Positions 48,101 through 59,710 of a stretch of 64,000 nt of DNA are shown piece after piece. The stretch is taken from NCBI GenBank assembly GCA_048013815.1, contig CM106586.1, positions 21,142,001 through 21,206,000 on the forward strand, in the 5' to 3' direction. Source of the DNA: Setoptus koraiensis (lineage: Eukaryota; Arthropoda). The translations under genes were made by a program, and so were the position numbers. The first letter of the stretch is position 1; the number at the start of each line of letters is the position of its first letter. Below the pieces are notes generated by a model. That model did not search any database and was not told where the DNA came from. It was given only the letters and a program-made list of their open reading frames with translations.

Positions 48101-51100
48101 TCGCCTGCCGCGCTCGGCCCGTTGCGCATTGTGTTGCTGTTGTTGTCGTTGTTGCCGTTGTTGTTGTCGTTGTTGCCGTTGCCGTTGCGAGCGCAAACGC
48201 CGCTGAAAAACACAACAATCACCGTTACTTCATCGGGCGCTCTGTCATTGTTGAACAACAACGACAACGACAGCAACGACAACAACAGCAACAACAACGG
48301 CAACAACAACGACAGCAACGACGACAGCAACAACGCCAAACGACGCCAGCCCCTTGCAGATTATGCAAATGCTCTGTCAGTCACTTGTCACTCTCGTGTG
48401 TCTCTCTATCTATAATCTGGCCGACACACTGAATGGCATTCGTCACTTGGGCACGACGCCCCCTCTCGGGCCCGACGCTGGCTTGTCGCTGCCGATTTCG
48501 TGCGCCCGCGACCGCGTTTTGTGCGCCCGCGACCGCGTTTCAGCCGCACTCGGGCCGCGTTTTGTGCGCATTTCGTCGGGCGCAATCCGATTTGAAAGTG
48601 CGCTTTTTGGTGGCTGCTGGCTCGGGCCACCATCATAAGCGCACACGAGCCCGGCTTGCTGGCTGAAAAGTGCGGATACTCGGTCACGGCTCATTGGGCT
48701 GGTGGCGCCGCGGCCGGCCGCGGGTTTGCCTCGGGTCCGCCGCGAAACTCACCTGGCTGGCTGGCTGGCTGGCTGGCCGGCTGGCCGCAAGTGCTAGTCG
48801 CGACCGACACAACGTATAATGATCTCTCCGCTGGCGCGTCCGTGTAATCGATAATTCCGGCCGGCCGAGCTGACATTTGGGCACGGTTTTAGCGCGCATT
48901 GCGCCAATTGTAACTGTCTCTGGTGTAATCTCTCTGACCGGGCAGCTCTAGCTGGGCAATCGCGACTGTCCAATTCTGTTAGTCCGCCAGTGGGGCCACT
49001 CTGAATGGGGCCACTAGTTGGCCCGTTGGGCCGCCGGCGCAACGCTGGCGCTGTGTGAATAATATAATGATCATCATAATGGTCATCATCATCAAACATC
49101 GATATCTATTCGAGCGACATATCCATTCTAGTTAGATATCCAGCATGGCCAGATATCCGCTCTGGCCCGATATCCATTCTAGTTGGATATCCATTGGTTC
49201 ATGGATAGTTGGCGCATCGATAGCCAACTATCCATGAACCAATGTATAGTTGGCGCGGGGGCCAATGATGGTCGCCGTGGCACGTCGCCCGCTCCAAAGA
49301 TAACGCAATGATAATAATATATAGTTGTTACATAATAATCATTAGTACGTGGTGTTTGTGTGGCACGGTAGTGGGCGCAAGGTGTCACACAGCGTGCCCG
49401 TTGCGGGCTTAAGCGGTCCGTCAGCGACAAGCGGACGGGCGGGCGGACGGGCGGGCGGGCGGACGGGTAAATCTTTTCTTTGCTGTGGGTGCTTTGTTGG
49501 CGCTGGCCACGAGCCGGCCAGTCGTGTTTTGTTTCGTATCATTTCGTTTTGTGGCCCACTGTTTCGCTGTTGCGCAATCGTCTCGAGCCGGTGCCCGGTC
49601 CGAGCCGGGCGCAACGGGCCGAGCCGCGCCACGTTGAGTGTTGTCGTTGTTGGTGTTGGTGTCGCTGTTGTCGTTGTTGTCGTTGTTGTCGTTGTAGTCG
49701 CTGTTGTCGTTGTTGCCGTTGTTGTCGTTGTTGCGAAACAACTGCGCCCAGTTGCGAGGCGCCAATAATAATTTATCGCGCCATATATTCAATACATCCA
49801 TCTATGCGACGCTTGCCGCGACCGCTGATGACACTGTTACGCCGGCTACCACCAATTATACTGACCATTATGTTTGTTTGGACCATTAGACGACACACGA
49901 CTTGACACAACCACCGACCGCCGACCACTGACCACTGGCCGCCGACCACTGACCACTGGCCGGCGGCCAGCGGCCAGACAGAGGGCGCAAACAGCGACAG
50001 CCAGCACTGGCAAACAACGGCCGCCCTCAGCCAGCGCACCAATAGTGGCCACAAAACGGCCAACAATGCCGTTTATTAAGGCCAATGATTCATGATGGGG
50101 GGCCAAGGGGGCCGAAGGGGCCGGCGCCGATTCGTGTTACACGTCAATTAATTGCCTCGGCTCACACGCCGGATCGGATCACACAAATGGCAGAGCAAAT
50201 GTCGCAAAATAACAACGATATTTTGCGGGCCCCTGTGCCAACTCGGGCGTCGTTTGTGCCATTTTGGCACACTACATACTACTGTAAAAAATTGCGCGCA
50301 AGGTCGCTATATTTTGCGCTGTCGTTGTCGTGCTCATCGACAAAAATGTCGCATCATCGGCACCCGAGCGTCCGATCCGCCGATGATGCGCGTCACGACG
50401 AATGCCACGTGTAAAGCCGCGTGTAAAGCCGCGTATATAAACAGTCTACACGATTATGTAACGGCATTACATAATATAAATCGCTACCACTTTGCGCCGC
50501 CCACTCACTCACAATTGCGCAATTGTCTCGCTGGGGCGCGCGATGCTGGCACGCCATGAATTATCTGGCCGCACAGACTGAATTAGCCGCCATTGTTGCG
50601 CGCAACGCGATTGTTGAGGGCCAACGCGATTGTTGGGGGCCAACGCGGGTGACGCAATAACATTGACGCAATGCCGGCTGTTACGCAATAATATTGATGC
50701 AATGGCAGTGGTGCAATGGCGGCAGTGGTGCAACAGCATTGCAGCATGATGCAGCGCCGGTGAGAGTGCAACCAGCTGCACAGGTGCAGTTGCGTAAGGG
50801 CGCCGAACGAGGGTGCATTTATATGTATGTATATATAAAGGTGCGTATATATAAATATTGCGTCATTGTGCCATTGTGCTGGCCAGTGCATTGTTGTTTG
50901 CGACAAGTGCCAATGTAAACACACGCCGGTCACGACGGCGGCGGCTTGACCGCTGCTGTTGACATAGCAGCGACTGCTCACCTGTGCACGCCGACATGTC
51001 GAGCAATCGCCGATATGTCACCGAACGGTGGCACCACCGTCGGCAGCATCAATCTAAAATTAACATCCAACAGCTATAATAATAACGAGCGCTCGCCCGC

Positions 51101-54100
51101 TTGGCAATTATTTATTTTGCTGCCGCATTCGGCTGCCCCCGGCCGCCCGTCCGACTCGCGCGCCCGTCCGAACCCGCTGGCCTATCCAAACAGAAGCGCC
51201 GCTGTGCGGGCCGGCCGCGCGGGCCAGCCGAGAGCGGCAAAAAAGCACACACATTATGGATTTGTTGACACACAACAAATGGCGACATTATGATGCTTTT
51301 AATTTCAATTTATTACCTCTTTCGGCCAGCCCGAACCCGCTCGCCGTTTCCCCTCGGCCCGCACACTGGCAACACACTGACTGAGACAAGTGCTCACAAG
51401 CACCGTCGCTGTTATTATGTAATGTCGTCGTCGCTGTCGACATTACATAATAACAGCGAGCCAACGTTCGCAGTGTAAACATACGCGCCAAAGTTGGCCA
51501 ACTACAAATGTACAAATGTATGCTCAGCGCCAGTGCGCCTCTATGCGCCGGCCACACTCATTAAATTTAAATCAATCACTGTGCCACTCTCTCAAATGGG
51601 CCCATTTGCGCCCCAACAACTGCGCGCAGTGTGCACTTTGGCGCGCCAATTTGGGGCCCCGTCGCGGCTCTGTTGTACCGTGATTATCATCGGTGTAACA
51701 GGCTCGCGGCGTCGGCGTGCCGCAGAATCGGCACAAGCCAGCGACGCTACCCAGCGGCCGTGCCCGACATTTCGCCCACATTTCCGGCGCGCCTTTCGAG
51801 CGCCCCCACGGATGCCGCCACTGTGCAGTTTAGACGGCTCGAGCTGGCACAGTGCGCCGTGTGCCCCGACAGACCCACCAGACAGACCCACCAGCCAGCG
51901 CTACCAGCTAGAGCGACCAGCCAGCGCTACCAGCCAGAGCGTGCCCATAATGGGGCCCCGTTGCCCATTACGAACTGGCGCGTCAGATATATATTTTATT
52001 ATATTATTAGCCATGGGATATCCAGAGCGAAATGTGCAAAATGGGCCGCGAGATGCCACAATGATGAATAGCGCGTGTTTCGGCACACTGATCAGCGGCA
52101 GCAAGCGCCAAATCTCAGCCACTAATCTCCAATTCATTCTCGCCCCTCTCTACTTTATATCCCCCGCTCGCATTAATATTGCCCACATCGTCAAACCCGG
52201 CGAAATGTGCGAATATCCGCCAAATGCGCCAAATGCGCCCCGAATGCGCGCCACATGTATGTGTGCCGAAATTGTGACTCGGACGGCGCGATCGCTGTGC
52301 GCCTCTGGCGGATATCGACGTCGCTCGGACCGGCTCGAAACGTGTCGAACGGGGCCGAAATGTGTCGAATCGGACGCCGCAACCAAACGCAACCAAACGC
52401 GACGCAACGAAACGAAACGCAACCGAACGAAACGAATGGAAACGCGCGAAACAGACGAGGCCCACCGGCAGTCGTTCGCGCTCGAACCGCTAGACAGACT
52501 GGCTAATCTGGGCGATAATATAACGCTACCTTGCCGGATCAACAACAAAATGGGCACCGTCCAGTGGACGCGCGACGGCTTCGGCCTGGGCGACGACAAG
52601 GATTTAATTAAGTACTTTCCTAGGTATAGAACGCGCCAGGATCAGACAGAAAATGATTTCAGCCTCATCATACACAACGTACAATTGGAGGATGACGCAA
52701 TATTTCAATGTCAGGTTAGCGCCGATCCAAAGCACCAGGCGCTGCCCATAGCGTCTCGTCAGGCCAATTTAACTGTGCAAGTGCAGCCCAACAAGCCAGA
52801 GATTGTTTTAATGAGCGGCGTGCTCAATAAGGTGAGTCTTTATTCGGCACTGTCTTTATTCGGCACTGTCTTTATTCGGGGCCCCACTTCGGCCGATTGT
52901 ATCACATGGGGCACCAATGATGCCCATATGATACGATCGCCGGGCGCCCCGCGGCAGCAAGCGTCCAGCGAGCCGGAATCAGCGCAGACCAAATCAATAA
53001 TTGTATCACGTTTCTCTTTTTGCGCGCCACCTCGGTGTCCGCCGCGTCTCGCCCTCGCCCGGCCGCCTAATCTCGGCCCGTAATCTCATAATCCACTGCC
53101 ATACCGACCCACCCGACTCACTGGATCGACCGACGCGCCAACCAACACACCGCACCGACGCGCCAACCAACACACCGGACCGACCCACCCGCAAACCGAC
53201 CCGCAAACCGCACCGACCGTCGCAGCCGCCCATGAGCGTCACGGCCAACCAAACGCGCACCATAGTGCTGGACGTGAAGGCGGGCACGCACGTCGAGCTG
53301 AACTGCGCGGCCCACGGCGGAAAACCCGCGCCAGAGGTAAGTCTGCCCCAGAGCAAACGCTGACACAGTGCCCGGTGACGGACAGGTGTCAGCCCGCAAC
53401 AGAACGCAGTCTTGTGTCTTCTTCGGGTCTTCGGCCGAGCAATCGCCGGCCAGGCCGGACCGGTCCGACGCGGTCCGCCGCGGTCCGGTCCGGCGGGCCT
53501 CGCACGATGCAATGGCGCGCGATTGAATGAAGCGCGCAAGTGAAAATTAATTATTTATGAGCCGAGCGCAACTGCGCCAACTGCGCAATTACCATTATCG
53601 TTGCGGGCGTCGCCGTGACCGCAACCCGCGGCCAATCGCAACCGATCCGCGGCCAATCCGCGGCCGATCCGCGGCCAATGCGCAGCAAATCGCCAGCAAA
53701 CCGCCGCCGCACCGAAAGTCGGCCTGTCAGCGATGAATGATGATGGCGGAGGCGCCAACTACAAATTAAATTGTGTTGCGCCGGTCACATCTTCATCCAT
53801 TACAATTGGCATCTATGACGCGCCAACAATCTATCACGTCGCAACGGCAACCTGTCGTTGCTCGTTGGCGTGCGTGTGCGTGTCATACTGTTGCTCGAAT
53901 CGCATAAATTTTCGCATTTCGCGTCCGTCTTGGCGCAACTTTTGACACCTAACGCGCCATTGTGTGCGCTGTGCCACTCACTCCGGAATTGACTCGCGAG
54001 ACGGGCCGCGACTGGCCGCGGTCATGACTCACGGCTCGCCGAATGCCGGTCACAGTCGGGCCGTCGCAGTCGGGCCATCGGAGTCGGGCAACTCGGAGTT

Positions 54101-56636
54101 GGGCGATTTCGCACCGGCGGCCAGCGGGTTGCCGGCGGAAAATTCTCGTTGCACCGACCGCCGGATCGACGGGCCAACGACAGGAATTTGAGAGGAATTT
54201 GCGCTTGATGCGCCGCCCGCCCGGGTACCGGCCGGGCACCGGCCGCGAGCGCAGATTCCGCAAGTGCATGTACGCGCGCTCGGCGACTCGGGAGCGACCG
54301 CCAGCGAGCCGGGCCCACCTAGGGCGCGGCCGGCCGCGCGGCCGAGCTGATGCGAATATAATTGTGTCCTTGCCTGTCATTCGCCGGCTAAACGGCCATT
54401 TGGTCACGCTGTTCGGCCCGCAAATCGCAGCCTGTTTAGCCAGCGGATGGCGGCCCGATCGGCCGGGCAATCGCGGTTCGTTGCGCCTGTTGAAACAACC
54501 GGCCCGAACAGTGCAAACGATGACACTGACATCGACGTTCAAGGTCCGCCATATCGTATCGTGTTACCGGACGCGCGCACTGTCACCGGTCAGCTGCGCG
54601 GCTGTCACCGGTCAGCTGTGCGGCTGTCACTGTCAGCTGCGCGGCTGTCACAGGTTGTTGCATGTTGTTGCGGGTTGTTGCGGGTCGTTGCGGCTGTTGC
54701 GGGTTGTTGCGGGCCGTCGGCAACTTGCGACTTGTGGCGGTTTGTGGCAGCAAACTGTCTCGGTGCGCTGCGCAAATTGGCGCCCACTGACAGCGACTGG
54801 TCAGTTGCGTTCGGCACTCGCGGCCGGGCCAACAGTGACACGAATGGCCGCCGCAGTATGCTAATGGCGCTAACAGCGCTAATTTGCACCGTGTCGCCGC
54901 GTTGGGCCCGACGCCTAATGGGAGCCTTGGCGAGCGCAACAGGCGCACTGACGCAACAATGGTGTGACCAACATTATTGCTCGATCGCGTGCTCTCGTGC
55001 CGCTCGCAAGGTGAGCATTGTCGGTCATTGTCGGCGCCAGCAACCGGTGCTTTCGGCGGCCTGCGAAGCCAACCCGCGAATCGAGCCGCGAATCGAGCTG
55101 CGAATCGAGCCGCGAATCGAGCAATAATGCTGGCCGACGATGATAAATTATGATTCGAGCACACAAATGGGCCGTTTTGTCTGTGACCGTGATCACGCCA
55201 GTCACATGGCGGCACCTCGACCACACTCGACTCGGCACCCGGATGCCGCCATTCGCGTGGGACTTTGAAACTGGCGCCCGATCTCGCTGCGAATCTCGCA
55301 TCGGTTTATACGCATTTATGCGACGCATTTGTAACACGCAATCGTCGTTCTTTCTCACCCCCATATCACTCCATATAATAACCATAATAATCATATCAAT
55401 TATCGGTCACAGGTGAAGTGGTTCGCGGCCAGCACCGGCCAGCCCGTGGAGTTTGGCAGCGTGAGCTATGCGCGCACGCCCCTGGTGGCCAACATGAGCA
55501 AGCTGGTTAGCTCTAGCTCGAGATGGTCGTTTTTGGTGAAGCGCGACCAGCACGACAAACTGTTCACCTGCAAGTCCAGTCACCCCGTTCAGCGGGTGCC
55601 CGAGGAGCTGAGCGTGCAACTGAACGTTGTGTTCGACCCCGAGATAAACCTCACCTACGGGCCTCCGCCGGTTGCGCCCGCCGCGCCGAGCGGCGCGGCC
55701 CTGGGCGAGACCGCGCCCACACCCGGCCAACACAACAACGACACCAACTACAACCAGCAACAACCGTCAGAGGGCCAATTCGGAGTAGCCAATTACTACC
55801 AAACATCGCAGCACGCGGGCAGCCGCACGCCGCAGGTGACCGAGAATGGCAGCATCACTTTTCACTGCCAGGCCGAGTCCAATCCGCCGCCCATCGAGTA
55901 TCGCTGGTACAACGGCACCAACGGCATAGCCGGCGAAACGGGGCCCCATTACCATTTGCGTCATGTTACGCGCCAAATGGACGGTCAGGAGATCCGGTGC
56001 GGCGTGCGCAATTTAGTGGGCACCACGGCCGCCGTCATACGGCTGTCAGTGGGCTACGCGCCAAGCTTGACGCTCAACTCTGTCATTAGCCACTACTCGG
56101 CGCCACCTGCTGCCGTGTCGGCCGACACTGTGTCGACGACGGGCCCCCTAGCGCACAACAGGACAACCAACCTTCGTGCCGGCCACAAATATCCGGCCGG
56201 CGCCAACAACAACAACAGCCGGCATCATCATCACCTGTATCAGCAGCAATATCAGCAGCAGCACCAGCCGATGAGCGGCAGCAATTACAACGACAAACAC
56301 CGAAATAGATTGGTTTACAGAGTGGGCGACAACGAACAAATCAAACTGTTTTGCGACATCGACTCAAATCCGCGCCCCCAAACGATTAAATGGTTTAAGA
56401 TACACACCGACTATCACGACTTGCACGCCATATCGCCCATTGAATCCAACGAACTGATCCAGTCGGGCATGATGGGCGCCTCCATGCTGATCATGGCGCC
56501 ATCTGGCGCCCAGCCGGGCCAATCGCCGGTGGCACACTCAGGCGCGGACAACAGCAGCGCTTACGTCATCGACCAGGAGGCCATGTCCGACTCGTTGCTG
56601 CAAGAGATACAAGTCCAATATCAGTATATATCCGCT

Positions 56637-56677
<41 letters not shown>

Positions 56678-59675
56678 ACAACAACAGCAGCAGCAACAAC
56701 AGCAGCAGCCACAACAGCAGCAACAACAGCAGCAACAACAGCAACAACCAACAAGCGGCAATCAGACAACGTCGAGCGACAACAACAACAACGACGCCAG
56801 CCAAAAGCCAGTGGTGCAAATGAGAGACAACATAATCACGGTGCCCATAGGCGGACACGGCACGCACAAAATAAGGTCAGAGCTGACATTGGGGCCCGCG
56901 GACAACGCGCAGCACGTGAGCGCAAAATACATTTGCCGCGTGCAAGTTCACGGCTACAAACCTGTTGCAGTGGGCGCCTTCGTAACGCTGCGCCAGGGCC
57001 CCAAGATTTTGTCTCAGGCGCAACAATCGATGGAGATGTCGTCGCAATTGCGCGTCGAGTGTCTCGTGCGCACCAGCTCAGAGGAGCGGCATCAGTTCAC
57101 CTGGTTGCGCAACGACAAGGTAGGTTACACCATTGATGCCCATGTTAATTACATGTTAATGATCAACCTAATGAGCAACTCTCACAACGACTCTCACAAC
57201 TGTACTAACGAACTGTGTAATTAACTCAATTACCTGTGTGTCACAACTGGCGCAACCTGTCGCATGGTATCGACAACTACAGACAATAGAGGTGACGGGC
57301 AGCTCCGAGTCGGACTATTACGGGCTCGTTGACGAGCGGTCGCCCGATCAGCTGTTCGAGCGGAGCACATTGATTATAAACAAGGCCACTATGGAGGATT
57401 TCGGCGATTACCTGTGCCGTGTTGAGAACAGTCTCGGCTCGGACGAGCTCACCATTCAATTGCAAGCGATATCCCCCACCAGTGAGTAGTAAACAATTAA
57501 TCATATGTTATCGTATCGTTTGTTGTGCCATTGGGCTTCAATGGGTCTATGTTTTGACCAGTTTTGACAGCACCGTTGCCAGCTGATCGCTAATCAGCAG
57601 TGATCGCTAATCGCCAATGATCACTAATTACTAATTGGTAATTACCGTTACCGGTTTCACTTTTTGAGCCAGCCACTTGAGCGCAATAATGGCCGCTAAT
57701 GGCCGATCGATGCCCGTTGTTGGTTGTTGTTGGTTGCTGTTGTTGTTGTTGTTGCAGTGCGGTCGAACGTTGTTGGAGTGGACACAATAATTGCTAATGA
57801 TCATCTCATGGCTCGTTCACAGCGTGAGGCCACACTCACTGAATTGTCCGTTGAATGAGATTGGTCCGAATGAAACGATCGCCAATGCGCACTAATTGTG
57901 CCATCGTGCAGCTAATTGTTTGCCAAGCCGGCAAGCCGGCAAACTGACGAGCTAGCGAGCTGGCGAGCTAGCGAACTGGCGAGCTGGCAAGCGACCAGCG
58001 AGAGTGAAAGCTACAGGTGTCCGGCTCTATAGGTGGCGCGCTGTGTCAGTAGGTGGGCTTTGTGTGCGATTTAATTTTGATTTGGGCACACAACAATCTA
58101 ATTGTGTGAATGGGCAGTTTGTTTCGGCGCTGTTCGTCCACCAAATCAAATCAGCGACTCGAACGGCAACAACTCGAGCAGCGCCAACAACAGCGACAGC
58201 AACAACAACGACACCAGAAGCAACAACAACAGCGACGGCAACAACAACGACAGCAGAGGCAACAACGACGCCGAGAATCGAACAGCTGACAAGCTTGCGA
58301 TAAGAAACGAGCAAAAAGTGGAAAACGAGCGAATCGATTGATCGCGTAAGCGAAGCCAGAAATGAAGGGCCGATAACGGTAAACACAATTGACGGCTGAT
58401 TATGCACTGATTAGTTATAGGTGGTTGCATGCAATCATAATGTTGTTGCCGCTAATGCGACTGTGTGATTAATTGATTGGCTCGGATCTGATTAGACCGC
58501 ACACACACGGGCACAAGCGCCCGGCCGGAGCCACTAATCAGGCGATAGATCATCCGATTGGGCGGACGCGCACAGGGCCAAACGATAGACCACAACAGGC
58601 TCTTTCCAACGATAATCCAATGAAAATCCAGTGATAATCCAATGATAATATGATAATGAGAGAGCTCGTTGTTGTGTGGCCGGCCGGGCGCCGCCGCCAA
58701 CGACGGCGCCAACAGCGCCGGCAACAACAACAACAACAGCAACAACAACAACAACAGCGACACCAAACAAGCCCAATCAGCTAGTGATCCGCCAAAAGTG
58801 GCTGCGCAAAAGTGGTTGGCAGTGTGTCGGGCAGGGGGCGCCAACGGCCAGCTCACCGGACATCACGAGATATGACAACATCTTGCGATGCAACAGCACA
58901 TTGGCGAGACACTTATGGGCTCACGAGCGATCGCTCGGTCTGACGCTGTTGCTCTCGGGATTGCGCTCGAGATTGCGCAAGCCAATTAGCGAATCACAGC
59001 GAGCTGCTCATTACGCAACCTGTTGTAAGAGACCGCTGATTGCTCACCTGCGATCACCGGTGCCTAATTAGCATACACTGGCTTTGGGCTGCGAAACGGC
59101 GAAACGGCGAAACGTCGAAGTGGCAAAACGGCGAAGTGGCGCGAAAACTCTCGCTTGAAACTCGCGGCTACTCGCATAAATATTTTACTATATCACAATT
59201 ATAGTATGTTAATCTTGAAAATTTCTCTCTCTCCCATCTTTATCGTCCGTATTCTAATGCATATTTGTGACAGCCATTGTGCCGTTCCTCGTGATATGCC
59301 TCATTTTGGGCTCCATCATTATGATTGTCAGTGTTGCTGTCTTGTTGCTGTTGTGCAGTCCCACCATCAGTGCCCTGCAACGAAATAGCGCCAACAATAG
59401 AGCAGCCAACAGCGCAACGCCAGATATTAAATTGACTAACAGCAACAACAACAACAACAATCAGGACTCTCAACAGCGGCCAACAACAGGAAACAACAAT
59501 AACAACAAGAGCAGAAAGTGCCACTTGATCACAAGATTAATTCACGGCAATCAGGAAAAATCATCAAAATCAAATAGACAAAACAACAAATTGCATCACA
59601 CTATTATATCGCCCCCGCATCAGATGATGGCAGTTCGTCATCATGAGCAGTCGGAGCAGTTTAATCAGCACCTCC

Positions 59676-59710
<35 letters not shown>

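Larger units (their letters stand above)
45106..52454 (+). other. kirre-like intron 1
   Basis: A 7.3-kb intron with no coding exon I can recognise. It holds GTT tracts (46435-46540, 48130-48185, 49640-49735), a CAA/CAG tract (48250-48340), the palindrome 47080-47117, hairpins 49192-49244 and 51407-51458, and GATATCCATTC repeats (about 49110-49195). The last 334 bases before the acceptor contain no AG dinucleotide, with a branch-point-like ACTAAT at 52121-52126 and a pyrimidine tract just after it. Confidence 0.7.

Noticed and set aside
51494-52454. Open frame continuing upstream of the Ig1 exon
   Set aside because: It lacks conserved character, includes the AG-free intron end and CAACGAAACG repeats, and the family homology begins at FALEP.
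57238-57291. Alternative start or acceptor (57291/57292) for exon 5
   Set aside because: It is in phase, but CTACAG at 57282 is the first AG after a perfect TACTAAC and removes only intron-like residues.
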